NCBI RefSeq assembly: GCF_021555175.1
Contig: NZ_JAKGRW010000016.1
Coordinates: 1-64,000 of the forward strand
Direction of reading: 5' to 3'
Source: Nocardioides alcanivorans
Lineage (GTDB): Bacteria > Actinomycetota > Actinomycetes > Propionibacteriales > Nocardioidaceae
Length of the DNA stretch: 64,000 nucleotides
The notes below the pieces were generated by a model. That model saw only the letters and a list, made by a program, of their open reading frames with translations, ran no database searches and had not been told where the DNA came from. Positions 1 to 9,669 of this stretch are shown piece after piece; the first letter of the stretch is position 1, and each line of letters begins with the position of its first letter. Both the position numbers and the translations under genes were made by a program.

Positions 1-1290
1 ACGGGTAGCGACTGTGCTTCGGCGCGGGAGCTGCTGCCCTGGCTGGTGGTGGGCGCCACGCTCGCTGCGTTGTGGGCCGTGGCACGGATGCTCGGCCCGA
101 TCGCGGTGAGTCCGGGCATCGCGAGCTGGCTGGTGCCGACGCCGGTCGACCGTGGCGAGCTGCTGCGTCGTCGAGTGTGGGGGATGGCGGCCCTCTCGTC
201 CGTCGTGGTCGCTCCCGTCGCGGCTGCAGCGGCGACGTTGGCCGGCTTCGGGGTGCAGTCGTTGCTGCTGCTCACGATCGGATCAGCAGGGTTGGCCGCC
301 TTCGGCACCGGCTCGCTCGTGCATGCCCAGTCGCGGCGCCGGCACCCGGCGTTGCTGCTCGGCCCCCTGTGCCTCCTGGCGGTGGGCGTCGGGCTTGCCG
401 CGATCGCGTCCGAGCACGTCCCCGAGATGAGCGGCTCCTCGAGACTGGACGCGTTCTGGTTGGGCACTGCCGCGCTGCTGTGGCTCGGTCTGCTCGCGGT
501 GTTGCTGCGCGCCTCGTCGCTCGCCGGCCGGCTGCGTCGACGCGACGTGGCCCCCGGCGGTGCCCTCGTGCCCGGACTGGGCGGCGCGCTCGCCTCGCTC
601 GACCTGGCCCTGCTGTTCGACGTGGTCCTGGCGCACGGCAGCCGCGCCGCGGCGTGCTGCGCCCCAGCCGCGGTGGACCCTCCAGGGGTGCTCGCGCTGG
701 TCTGGCGCGACGTCATCCGGCTCCGCCGCCACCCCGGCAAGGTGGCCTTGCTGTTCGGTTCCCTGCTGGTGCCGTACGCCGTCGCCGCGGTCGGTGGGGA
801 GTCGCCACTCTCCTGGTCGAGGTGCTGATCTGCTTCGTGTTCGTCTTACCGATGCTCGTCTCCTGCGCGTGCTCACCCGCTCGCGAGGCATGGTGCGGAT
901 CTTCCCGACGGCGCTCGGACCGACCCGCGCCGCGGCCGTCGTCGTGCCCGGCTCGCTGGTGCTCGTGCACGGCCTGCTCAGTGCCCCCGCGCTGCACCGC
1001 ACCATCGACGGTGCCGGCCTCGCGGTCCTCCAGTTGGGGATCGCCGCCGGGATCGGTGGGCTGGCTGCTGCCGCCCGCTGGGTGACCGGGCGACCCCGGA
1101 CTACGGCAGGCCGCTGATCTCGAGCCCTGCAGGTGCCGTGCCCACCAACCTCTACGGCAGCGTGCTCCGCGGCTTTGACGTGGCGCTGCTCGCCGCCGTA
1201 CCCCTGCTGTTGTTCCCTTCCGCCAACGGTGCGACCGTGTCCACTCTGCTGTCCGTGGGCGTCCTCGCCTACCTGTGTGGAAGGAAGTGA
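1..1290 (+). CDS. DUF6297-like multi-pass membrane protein, 5'-truncated and frameshifted
   Basis: Hydrophobic protein with many Leu/Ala/Val membrane segments, entering from before the window and ending at the TGA at 1288-1290. It resembles the actinobacterial DUF6297 family, whose function is unknown. The coding frame changes three times: at the GGGG run 796-799, near 856-864, and at the CCCC run 1094-1097. After the last change it reads from DYGRPLISS to LAYLCGRK. Each change has the direction expected from one missing base, so the gene is probably intact in the organism. The BtuF-like gene starts 5 bases after its stop. The family call rests on overall character and terminal sequence, so it is moderate. 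Confidence 0.55.
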
Positions 1291-1294
1291 GTCC

Positions 1295-2059
1295 GTGGCG
1301 CTCGATGACCTCGGGCACGACGTGCAGCTCCGGGCCGCCCCGCGCCGTGTCGTCTCCCTGGTGCCGTCGCTGACGGAGGCGATCGCGGCGACCGCGCCGG
1401 AGATGTTGGTCGGGGCGACCGACTGGTGCACCCATCCCGCTGGCCTGGACGTCGCTCGGGTGCGGGGCACCAAGAACCCCGACCTCCCCGCGATCCGCGC
1501 GCTGGCCCCCGACCTCGTGGTCGCCAACCAGGAGGAGAACCGCGAACTCGACGTACGTCGCCTGCGCGAGTCCGGCGTGCCGGTGTGGGTGACCCGCACC
1601 GAGTCGGTGGCCGAGGCCCTCGACGCGATGGAGCGGTTGTTCATCGCGGCGCTGCGGGTGGAGGTGCCCGGCTGGCTGGCGCAGGCGCGGGTGCTGTGGT
1701 CGACCGCTGCTCCCGAGTGGGGAAGCGTAGCGGTGCCGATCTGGCGCGATCCGTGGATGGTGGTCGGGCGTGACACCTACACCGGTGACCTGCTGCGGCT
1801 GCTCGGCTGCCGCAACGTGTTCGCCGACGCCGACGGTCGCTATCCGCATGCGGAGGTCGCCGAGATCGTGGCGGCGAGGCCGGATCTGGTGCTGCTGCCT
1901 GACGAGCCCTATGCGTTCACCGCCGACGATGGACCCGAGGCGTTCCCGGGCCTGGAGACCCGTCTGGTGAGTGGTCGACTGCTCACCTGGTACGGCCCCG
2001 CACTTGTCGAAGCTCACACTGACTTGGCCAGATTGCTAGGACGTCCTACTATTTACTAG
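1295..2059 (+). CDS. BtuF-like corrinoid/metal-binding protein
   Basis: A protein of 254 residues with the helical-backbone metal-receptor fold of periplasmic-binding-protein class III. The opening RRVVSLVPSLTEAIAA and the later segment GATDWCTHP are typical of cobalamin-binding (BtuF-like) proteins. There is no signal peptide or lipobox, so it is probably cytoplasmic or anchored by a partner. The GTG start at 1295 is preceded by GGAAG with good spacing. The gene ends 30 bases before the AdoCbl-dependent mutase icmF, which suggests a B12-related job; that link is inference. Alternative: receptor for another metal chelate. Confidence 0.7.
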   Translation: MALDDLGHDVQLRAAPRRVVSLVPSLTEAIAATAPEMLVGATDWCTHPAGLDVARVRGTKNPDLPAIRALAPDLVVANQEENRELDVRRLRESGVPVWVTRTESVAEALDAMERLFIAALRVEVPGWLAQARVLWSTAAPEWGSVAVPIWRDPWMVVGRDTYTGDLLRLLGCRNVFADADGRYPHAEVAEIVAARPDLVLLPDEPYAFTADDGPEAFPGLETRLVSGRLLTWYGPALVEAHTDLARLLGRPTIY

Positions 2060-2061
2060 GA
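2037..2061. promoter_or_regulatory. Palindrome cluster before icmF, candidate operator
   Basis: A perfect 12-bp palindrome TAGGACGTCCTA (2037-2048) is followed by a second dyad in which TCCTA and TAGGA are separated by eight AT-rich bases. A further CCTA lies just downstream. The cluster covers the last codons of the BtuF-like gene and most of the 30-bp gap to icmF, in an AT-rich patch unusual for this DNA. It looks like a dimeric repressor site, TetR-like by geometry. The regulator is unknown. Confidence 0.45.
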
Positions 2062-2089
2062 AGCCCTACTAATTCCTGGGAGTTCGACC

Positions 2090-5000
2090 GTGACGCAGCT
2101 GCACCGCCCCACCAACCCCGTCCGCTTCGTGACGGCGTCCAGCCTCTTCGACGGCCACGACGCCTCCATCAACATCATGCGGCGGATCCTGCAGAGCCAG
2201 GGTGCGGAGGTGATCCACCTCGGGCACAACCGCTCCGTCCAGGAGGTCGTGGAGGCCGCGGTCGAGGAGGACGTGCAGGGCGTCGCGGTCTCGTCCTACC
2301 AGGGCGGCCACGTCGAGTACTTCGAGTACCTCGTCGAGTCCCTCAAGGAGCGCGGCGCCGGCCACATCCTGGTCTACGGCGGTGGCGGCGGCGTGATCGT
2401 CCCCGAGGAGATCGCCAGGCTCAAGGAGTCCGGTGTCACCATCTTCTCCCCGGAGGACGGCCAGCGTCTCGGCCTCGTCGGCATGATCAACTCGATGATC
2501 CGCGCGTGCGACACCGACCTGTGGGCGCAGGGCGCTGCCGAGGTCGACGCCGTCCTCGCCGGTGACCGCTTCGCGGTCGCTCGCGCCGTCACCGGAGCCG
2601 AGAACGGCAAGCTTCCCGAGGACTTCCGCGCCACGCTGCTCGAGGCCGCCGCCAGCAGGCAGGTGCCCGTACTGGGCATCACCGGCACCGGTGGCTCGGG
2701 CAAGTCGAGCCTCACCGACGAACTGGTGCGGCGCTTCCGTGTCGACCAGGAGGACAAGCTCAAGGTCGCCGTCATCGCAGTGGACCCGACCCGCCGCCGT
2801 GGTGGCGGCGCGCTGCTGGGCGACCGCATCCGGATGAACTCCCTCAACGGTGAGGCCACCACCTTCCGTTCCCTGGCCACCCGTGGCGAGCGTGAGGTGC
2901 CCGACGGCCTTGGCGACGTGATCGCCGTGATGAAGGCTGCCGGCAACGACCTCGTGATCGTCGAGACGCCCGGCATCGGCCAGGGTGACGCCGGGATCCT
3001 GCCCTTCGTCGACCACTCGCTCTATGTGATGACCCCCGAGTTCGGTGCCGCTTCACAGCTCGAGAAGATCGACATGCTCGACTTCGCCGACACGGTGGCG
3101 ATCAACAAGTTCGAGCGCCGGGGGCCGAGGACGCGTTGCGCGACGTTGCCCGCCAGCTGGTGCGCAACCGCGAGGCCTTCGGCCAGCGTCCGGAGGACAT
3201 GCCCGTCTACGGCACGTCGGCAGCCACCTTCAACGACGACGGCGTCACTGCTCTCTACCAGCGTCTGCGCGACTCCCTGGTCGAGCGCGGACTGGTCGTC
3301 AGCGAGGGCACCCTGCCGCGGGTCGACGTACGCCACTCCTCGGGCATCGCCCAGGTGGTGCCGGGCAACCGGGTCCGCTACCTCGCCGAGATCGCCGACG
3401 CCGTTCGCGGCTACCACGCCGAGACGGAGTCGTACGTCGAGGCCGCCCGTCGGGTGCAACGCCTCACCGAGGTGTCGGCCGAGTTGGAGACCGCGGGCGC
3501 CGAGTCCGGGGAGTACCGGCCCTGCTGGAACAGGCCAAGCGCGACCTCCCGCTCGATGTCGCCGACCAGATCAATGCCTGGCCCGCTGTCGTCGAGTCCT
3601 ACTCGGGCGACGAGCAGACCGTGTTGGTCCGCGACCGTGAGATCCACACGCGCCTGACCAAGGAGTCGCTCGCCGGCACGAAGGTGCCGCGGGTGTCGCT
3701 GCCCCGCTTCGCCGACCACGGCGAGCTGGTTCGTTTCTGGCGCAAGGAGAACCTGCCGGGCTACTTCCCGTTCACCGCGGGCGTCTTCCCCTTCAAGCGC
3801 GACGGTGAGGATCCGGCCCGGATGTTCGCGGGTGAGGGCGACCCGGCTCGCACCAACCGTCGCTTCAAGGTGCTCTCGCAGGACGGAGAGGCCACCCGCC
3901 TCTCGACGGCCTTCGACTCCGTGACCCTCTACGGTCGCGACCCCGACCCCCGCCCGGACGTCTACGGCAAGGTCGGAACCTCCGGAGTCTCGGTCGCCAC
4001 CCTCGACGACATGAAGGAGCTCTACGACGGCTTCGACCTCGTGGCGCCGTCGACCTCCGTCTCGATGACGATCAACGGTCCGGCACCGACGGTGCTCGCC
4101 TTCTTCCTCAACACGGTCATCGACCAGCAGGTCGACGCGTTCGTGGCCAAGGAGGGGCGCCAGCCCAACGACGAGGAGCGGGCCCAGTTGGCGGCGTACG
4201 CCGTGGCCAACGTGCGCGGCACGGTGCAGGCCGACATCCTCAAGGAGGACCAGGGGCAGAACACCTGCCTGTTCTCCACCGAGTTCTCGCTGCGCTGCAT
4301 GGCCGACATCCAGGAGTGGTTCATCAGCAACGAGGTCCGCAACTTCTACTCCGTCTCGATCTCGGGCTACCACATTGCCGAGGCCGGCGCGAATCCCATC
4401 AGCCAGCTTGCCTTCACCCTCGCCAACGGCTTCACCTATGTCGAGGCCTACCTGGCGCGCGGCATGGACATCAACGACTTCGCGCCCAACCTGTCGTTCT
4501 TCTTCTCCAACGGCATGGATCCCGAGTACTCGGTGATCGGACGCGTCGCCCGTCGCATCTGGGCGGTGGCGATGAAGGAGAAGTACGGCGCGAACGAGCG
4601 CTCGCAGAAGCTGAAGTACCACGTTCAGACCAGCGGACGCTCCTTGCACGCGCAGGAGATGGACTTCAACGACATCCGGACCACGCTCCAAGCGCTCATC
4701 GCCATCTACGACAACGCCAACTCGCTGCACACCAACGCCTACGACGAGGCCGTCACCACCCCGACCGAGGAGTCGGTGCGGCGCGCGCTGGCGATCCAGC
4801 TCATCATCAACCGCGAGTGGGGACTGGCGATGAACGAGAACCCGCTGCAGGGGTCCTTCATCATCGACGAGCTCACCGACCTGGTCGAGGCGGCCGTGCT
4901 CGCCGAGTTCGACCGCATCAACGAGCGCGGTGGCGTGCTCGGTGCCATGGAGACGGGCTACCAGCGCGGCCGGATCCAGGACGAGTCGATGCTCTACGAG

Positions 5001-5315
5001 CACCGCAAGCACGACGGTTCGTTGCCGATCATCGGCGTCAACACCTTCCGCAAGCCGGAGTCGGAGGAGGCGCCGCCGACCGTGGAGCTGGCGCGCGCCA
5101 CCGCATCCGAGAAGGAATCACAGCTGGCTCGGGTGCGTGCCTTCCAGGCCGAGCACCGCGATGAGGCGCAAGCCGCGATCGCCCGGCTCAAGGAAGCGGC
5201 CGTCAGCGGCGGCAACGTCTTCGCGGTGCTCATGGACGCTGCCCGCGTCTGCTCGCTGCAGCAGGTGACCGAGGCGTTCTTCGAGGTCGGCGGGCAGTAC
5301 CGGCGCAACCTGTGA
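2090..5315 (+). CDS. icmF: Fused isobutyryl-CoA mutase IcmF (frameshifted)
   Basis: AdoCbl-dependent mutase fused to its own G-protein chaperone, about 1075 residues when the frame is restored. Order: B12-binding domain (about 1-130, [12 protein letters not shown] and the Gly-rich VYGGGGG), MeaB-like GTPase with P-loop GTGGSGKSS (about 200-208), then the substrate-binding TIM barrel. IcmF interconverts isobutyryl-CoA and n-butyryl-CoA. The barrel carries EDQGQNT; the second Gln sits where methylmalonyl-CoA mutases have the Arg that binds the carboxylate, which supports acyl rather than methylmalonyl substrates. Two frame changes, at the GGGGG run 3120-3124 and the GGGG run 3508-3511, each fit one missing base. 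GTG start with CTGGGAG upstream. Confidence 0.92.
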
Positions 5316-5335
5316 CGACCGGTCCCGGGCGTCAC
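5312..5335. terminator. Short hairpin across the convergent stops of icmF and the acyl-CoA ligase
   Basis: GTGACG (5312-5317) pairs with CGTCAC (5330-5335) across a 12-base loop. The stop codons of both convergent genes lie in or next to the arms. There is no T tract, so its role in ending transcription is uncertain. Confidence 0.3.
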
Positions 5336-6879
5336 GCGGTGTTCGCCAGCTCCTCCATGAGCACGCGACGCAGGACCTTGCCGCTGGGTAGCCGCGGCAC
5401 CTCGCCCCAGGAGTAGGAGCGAGGCACCTTGAAGCCGGCGATGCGCTCGCGCAGGTGGGCATCGAGTGCAGCCTCCAGCTCAGGGCTGGGGGTGAGTCCG
5501 TCGCGGAGCTCGATCACGGCGTGCACTCGGTGTCCCAGGTCAGGATCGGGGACACCGACGACGGCCAGGTCCCGCACGTCAGGGTGCAGGCAGAGCGCGT
5601 CCTCCACCTCGCGGGGATAGATGTTGACGCCACCCGACACGATGAGGTCCGTGCGCCGGTCCGAGAGATGGAGATAGCCGTCCTCGTCCAGGTGGCCCAG
5701 GTCGCCCAGCGTGCTCCAGCCCTGCGCGTTGAATGCGGCCGCGGTCTTGTCGGGGTCACGGTGGTACTCGAACGGGCGACTGCCGCTGAACCAGACCTGC
5801 CCGATCTCGCCCGCGGGCAGCTCCTGGCCGTCCGGACCGCAGACGTGCACCTCACCGAGCACGGCGCGTCCGACCGATCCGGGATGGTCGAGCCACTCCG
5901 CGGTGGTCAGGGTGCAGAATCCGTTGACCTCGCTGCCGGCGTAGTACTCGGTCACCACCGGCCCCAGCCAATCGATGATCGCCCGCTTCACGTCCGGTGC
6001 ACAGGGGGCTGCGGCATGGATGACCTGCTCCAGACTGTCGACGCGGTGGCGGCTGCGGGTCTCCTCGTGAAGCTGGAGCATCCGGACGAACATGGTGGGG
6101 ACGAACTGGGCGTGGGTGACCTGGTGCTGCTCGATGAGCTGCAGGGCCCGCTCCGCGTCGAAGGTCTCCATCGCCACGACAGTGCCGCCGAGGTGGTTGG
6201 CGCCGATCGACCAGGCCAGCGGCGCTGCGTGATAGAGCGGGCCCGTGCTCAGGTAGACCGAGGTGGGGCCGAAGCCGAAGAGGCCGGCCATGAGCTTGTC
6301 GATCGGCAGGCCCGATCCGAACGGCTCCCCGGGCAGCTCGGGAACGATGCCCTTCGGTCGGCCGGTGGTCCCCGAGGAATAGAGCATCGGATGGCCCTCC
6401 TCCTCGCAGACACGAGGGGTTGCCTCGAAGGCAGCAGCGGCCTCGGCCAGCCGTCGACCGCCGGGCAGCGGGTCGCCGTCACCGGCGAGGAAGTGGTGCT
6501 CGACCTGCGTCCCGCTCGCGAGCACCTCCGCGGCCAGCTCCCGCAACCCGGAGGTGTGCACCAGGACCCGGGCGTCGCAGTTGTCGATGATGTAGCGCGA
6601 CTCCGCAGCGGTGAGGTGCCAGTTGACCGGGGTGTAGAAGAGTCCGCTGCGTTGTGCCGCCCAGGCGACGGGGAAGACCTCGAGTCCGTTCTCCATCAGG
6701 AGCGCGACGTGATCACCGCGGCGGAGGCCCAACGAGTCGAAGAGGTGGGCGATGCGCAGCGACTGCTCCTCGAGCTCGCCGAAGGTGAGGGAGCGACCCG
6801 ATCCGCCCATGACCACCGCGGTTCGAGCCGACTGGTCGGGGGAGAGGGTGCCGAGCAGGGGTGCAGGGGTCTGGTTCAA
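5332..6879 (-). CDS. AMP-binding acyl-CoA ligase (FadD family)
   Basis: ATP-dependent acyl-CoA synthetase of 515 residues that activates a carboxylic acid to its CoA thioester. ANL-superfamily signatures: phosphate loop YSSGTTGRPKGI, the hinge stretch GDLGHLDEDGYLHLSDRRTD, GGVNIYPREVE, and the C-terminal lysine motif LPSGKVLRR. I place the start at the TTG at 6879 because AGGAG lies 6 bases upstream. A longer reading from an ATG at 6963 would run through the divergent promoter palindrome. It diverges from an acyl-CoA dehydrogenase, so the pair probably starts degradation of one acid. The substrate cannot be read from sequence. Confidence 0.88.
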   Translation of the reverse strand: MNQTPAPLLGTLSPDQSARTAVVMGGSGRSLTFGELEEQSLRIAHLFDSLGLRRGDHVALLMENGLEVFPVAWAAQRSGLFYTPVNWHLTAAESRYIIDNCDARVLVHTSGLRELAAEVLASGTQVEHHFLAGDGDPLPGGRRLAEAAAAFEATPRVCEEEGHPMLYSSGTTGRPKGIVPELPGEPFGSGLPIDKLMAGLFGFGPTSVYLSTGPLYHAAPLAWSIGANHLGGTVVAMETFDAERALQLIEQHQVTHAQFVPTMFVRMLQLHEETRSRHRVDSLEQVIHAAAPCAPDVKRAIIDWLGPVVTEYYAGSEVNGFCTLTTAEWLDHPGSVGRAVLGEVHVCGPDGQELPAGEIGQVWFSGSRPFEYHRDPDKTAAAFNAQGWSTLGDLGHLDEDGYLHLSDRRTDLIVSGGVNIYPREVEDALCLHPDVRDLAVVGVPDPDLGHRVHAVIELRDGLTPSPELEAALDAHLRERIAGFKVPRSYSWGEVPRLPSGKVLRRVLMEELANTA

Positions 6880-6920
6880 CGAATGCTCCTGGGATGGACT
6901 GCGGTGGGTGACACCACGAA

Positions 6921-6942
6921 CTGAATCTGAGAATAGGTTCAG
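6921..6942. promoter_or_regulatory. 22-bp imperfect palindrome between divergent acyl-CoA genes
   Basis: CTGAATCT (6921-6928) and AGGTTCAG (6935-6942) form an inverted repeat around GAGAAT. It lies between the divergent ligase (start 6879) and dehydrogenase (start 6989), where one bound repressor could control both. The size and symmetry fit a TetR- or GntR-type site. No regulator gene lies beside it. Confidence 0.5.
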
Positions 6943-6988
6943 ATATGGTGTGGCACAAGTCACGGTCCAGCAACTGAGGAGCCACTCC

Positions 6989-8137
6989 TTGTCCGATCTC
7001 TACGGCACCGAGCACGAGGACTTCCGCACGTCCGTGCGCACCTTCTTCGAGCGGGAGGTCGCGCCGCGGCACGGCGAGTGGGAGGAGGCCGGCCTCGTGC
7101 CCCGGGAGGTGTGGCGCAAGGCGGGCGCAGCCGGCCTCCTCTGCTTCGACGTCCCGACGACGTACGGCGGGGCAGGGATCGACGACTTCCGGTTCAACAT
7201 GGTCCTCACCGAAGTGCAGACGCGGCTCGGGCTCACCGGCCCGGGCTTCACGCTGCACACGGATGTCGTCGTGCCCTATCTCACGGGGTTGGGCAACGAC
7301 GAGCAGAAACGACGTTGGCTCCCGGGGTGCGTGACCGGCGACCTGATCACCGCCATCGCGATGACCGAGCCGGAGGCGGGCAGTGACCTGCGGGGCATCC
7401 GGACCACCGCGAGACCGACCACTGATGAGCACGGCGCGCCTGCCTACCTGCTCAACGGCACCAAGACATTCATCTCCAACGGCGTCAGCGCCGACCTCGT
7501 CATCGTGGTCGCGCGAACCGGTGACGCGCGGGGTGACCTCAGCCTGCTCGTCGTGGAGCGCTCCATGCCTGGTTTCGAGGTGGGCCGCCGCCTGGAGAAG
7601 GTCGGCCTGTGGGCCCAGGACACCGCCGAACTCTCGTTCAGCGACGTGGTCGTGCCGGCTGCGAACCTCCTCGGGGTGGAGGGGCACGCCTTCGGATACC
7701 TGATGCGCAACCTTCGTCAGGAGCGCCTGGCCATCGGTGCGCAGGCGGTGAGTGCGTGTGAATCGTTGTTGGAGATGTGCCTTGCCCACGCCAGGGAGCG
7801 AGAGGCGTTCGGGCGTACGCTGGGCAGCTTCCAGCACAACCGGTTCCTCCTCGCGGAGATGGCCACGGAGACCCGCGTGGCCCGTGCGTTCCTCGACGAC
7901 TGTGCGCGCCGCCACCTGCGCGGCGAGTTGGCTGCCGAAGAGGCAGCGATGGTGAAGTGGTGGCCCACGGAGCTGCAGAACCGCATGGCGGCGCGGGCCC
8001 TCCAACTCCACGGCGGAGCGGGCTACATGCGCGACCACCCCGTCGCTCGAGCCTTCCTGGACGGCCGCATCACCACCATCTACGGAGGAACCACCGAGGT
8101 GCAGAAGGAGGTCATCGGCCGCGCTCTCGGACTGTGA
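6989..8137 (+). CDS. Acyl-CoA dehydrogenase (FadE family, long-chain type)
   Basis: FAD-dependent acyl-CoA dehydrogenase of 382 residues introducing the alpha-beta double bond. It shows the FAD/substrate segment AIAMTEPEAGSDL, FISNG, and the C-terminal IYGGTTEVQ. The glutamate of the usual YEGT motif is Gly here. The stretch QERLAIGAQAVSACES resembles long-chain dehydrogenases whose base is the Glu of the CE pair, so that residue (in ACES) is the likely base; this is inference from family knowledge. TTG start at 6989 with GAGGAG upstream. It diverges from the acyl-CoA ligase and probably acts after it. Confidence 0.87.
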   Translation: MSDLYGTEHEDFRTSVRTFFEREVAPRHGEWEEAGLVPREVWRKAGAAGLLCFDVPTTYGGAGIDDFRFNMVLTEVQTRLGLTGPGFTLHTDVVVPYLTGLGNDEQKRRWLPGCVTGDLITAIAMTEPEAGSDLRGIRTTARPTTDEHGAPAYLLNGTKTFISNGVSADLVIVVARTGDARGDLSLLVVERSMPGFEVGRRLEKVGLWAQDTAELSFSDVVVPAANLLGVEGHAFGYLMRNLRQERLAIGAQAVSACESLLEMCLAHAREREAFGRTLGSFQHNRFLLAEMATETRVARAFLDDCARRHLRGELAAEEAAMVKWWPTELQNRMAARALQLHGGAGYMRDHPVARAFLDGRITTIYGGTTEVQKEVIGRALGL

Positions 8138-8310
8138 CCACGTGCGGCGCCCGTGCCGGCGGGGACCTCCATCGGCTGGGTCAGTGCTGGGGTGATTCTG
8201 TAGTCTGTGCTCGATTCAGGCATACCCGAGCAGTTAGGTGTCATTCGAACCCCCATGGACGGTTCTCAAAGTACGTCGCCCGTTGACTCCGTGATCGGAG
8301 GAGGGCGCTG

Positions 8311-9669
8311 ATGACCGAATGGATCCTGCTGGGAGTTGCCGTGCTCCTGGTCCTCGCCTGCGGTGTGTTCGTCGCAGCCGAGTTCGCCTTCGTGACGGTC
8401 GACCGGTCAACGGTCGACCGCGCTGCGGCGTCGGGAGACGCGGGCGCTGCAGCCGTGCAGACGGCCTTGCGCAGCCTCTCCACCCAGCTCTCCGGCGCCC
8501 AGGTCGGCATCACCGTCACCAACCTCGCCATCGGATATCTGGCCGAACCCGCGATCGCGGGCCTGATCAGGGATCCGCTCGGTTCCCTGGGCGTGCCCGA
8601 TGCAGCAGTGTCGCCGACCGCCATCACCATCGCCCTGGTGCTCAGCACCGCAGGCACGATGATCTTCGGTGAGCTGGTGCCCAAGAACCTCGCGATCGCG
8701 CTGCCGCTGCAGACGGCGAAGGCGACGGCCCGGCCCCAGCGGGCGTTCACCGCCCTCATGAGGGGCCCGATCCGCGTTCTCAACGGTTCCGCCAACTTCC
8801 TCGTACGACGCCTCGGCGTGGAGCCGCAGGAGGAGTTGCGCTCCGCACGCAGCAGCACCGAGCTCGCCTCCCTCATCGCCCGGTCCGCCGACCAGGGGAC
8901 GCTCGACGCCGACACCGCCGTCCTCATGGAGAAGTCGGTGGAGTTCGGCACCCGGACCGCGGCCGAGATCATGACGCCGCGAGTGCGCACCCAGACGTTG
9001 GAGACCAATGACCGGGCGGAGGCAGTGCTCGACCTGGCGAGGTCGACAGGACACTCCCGCTTCCCGGTGCTCGACGGTGCCGACGCGGTCGTCGGCACCG
9101 TCCACGTGAAGCACGCCGTGGCGCTGCCGGTGCACGAGCGCCCGACCACCAAGATCAAGCACATCATGGTCAAGCCGATCATCGTGCCTGACACGATCCG
9201 CCTCGACCCGCTGCTGGCCCTGTTGCGTCGTGACGGCTTCCAGATGGCCGTGGTGCTCGACGAGTACGGCGGCCACGCCGGCATCGTGACCCTTGAGGAC
9301 GTGGTCGAGGAGATCGTCGGAGACATCGCGGACGAGCACGACCGGCTCGGCGCGCGGGGACGGCAACGGCGCGACGGTTCCTGGTCGCTCTCCGGACTGC
9401 TGCGCCCCGACGAGGTCGAGGACCTCGCTGACGTCTCACTTCCCGACAGTGAGCACTACGACACCGTGGCCGGGTTGGTCCTGCAGGAGCTGGGACGTAT
9501 CCCGATGCCCGGCGACGTGGTGGAGGTGCCGCTGCCCCATCCGTTCGTCGATGGCGACGAAGACCGGCCCCCGCGCCAGGTGGCCGTGTTGAAGGTGGAA
9601 CGCATGGACGGTCGCCGTATCGATCGGATCAGACTCACGACCCGCGAGGAGGGAACCCACCATGGGTGA
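8311..9669 (+). CDS. CNNM/CorC-type transporter-associated protein (DUF21, CBS, CorC)
   Basis: Hemolysin-family membrane protein of 452 residues. An N-terminal DUF21 block of hydrophobic helices (about 1-180) is followed by a CBS pair (about 210-335, with ITLEDVVEEIVGDI-type text) and a C-terminal CorC/HlyC domain (about 350-445). The family is linked to magnesium and cobalt efflux. ATG start with GGAGGAG upstream. It overlaps the next paralogue by 8 bases, so the two are translationally coupled and may work as a pair. Confidence 0.88.
   Translation: MTEWILLGVAVLLVLACGVFVAAEFAFVTVDRSTVDRAAASGDAGAAAVQTALRSLSTQLSGAQVGITVTNLAIGYLAEPAIAGLIRDPLGSLGVPDAAVSPTAITIALVLSTAGTMIFGELVPKNLAIALPLQTAKATARPQRAFTALMRGPIRVLNGSANFLVRRLGVEPQEELRSARSSTELASLIARSADQGTLDADTAVLMEKSVEFGTRTAAEIMTPRVRTQTLETNDRAEAVLDLARSTGHSRFPVLDGADAVVGTVHVKHAVALPVHERPTTKIKHIMVKPIIVPDTIRLDPLLALLRRDGFQMAVVLDEYGGHAGIVTLEDVVEEIVGDIADEHDRLGARGRQRRDGSWSLSGLLRPDEVEDLADVSLPDSEHYDTVAGLVLQELGRIPMPGDVVEVPLPHPFVDGDEDRPPRQVAVLKVERMDGRRIDRIRLTTREEGTHHG

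Noticed and set aside
283-1776. Long minus-strand open frame opposite the DUF6297 and BtuF-like genes
   Set aside because: High-GC shadow reading; low-complexity Arg/Gly/Ser composition, no family resemblance, and the plus-strand genes are clear.
3411-5012. Long minus-strand frame opposite icmF
   Set aside because: Shadow of a well-recognised mutase; composition is Val/Leu/Glu/Arg/Asp-rich without motifs.
2090-5315. icmF as separate G-protein and mutase genes
   Set aside because: Both domain order and the two -1 breaks at G runs fit one fused IcmF of normal length.
8138-8310. Possible gene or RNA in the gap before the CNNM pair
   Set aside because: No coding frame with a ribosome site and no stable structure could be recognised.
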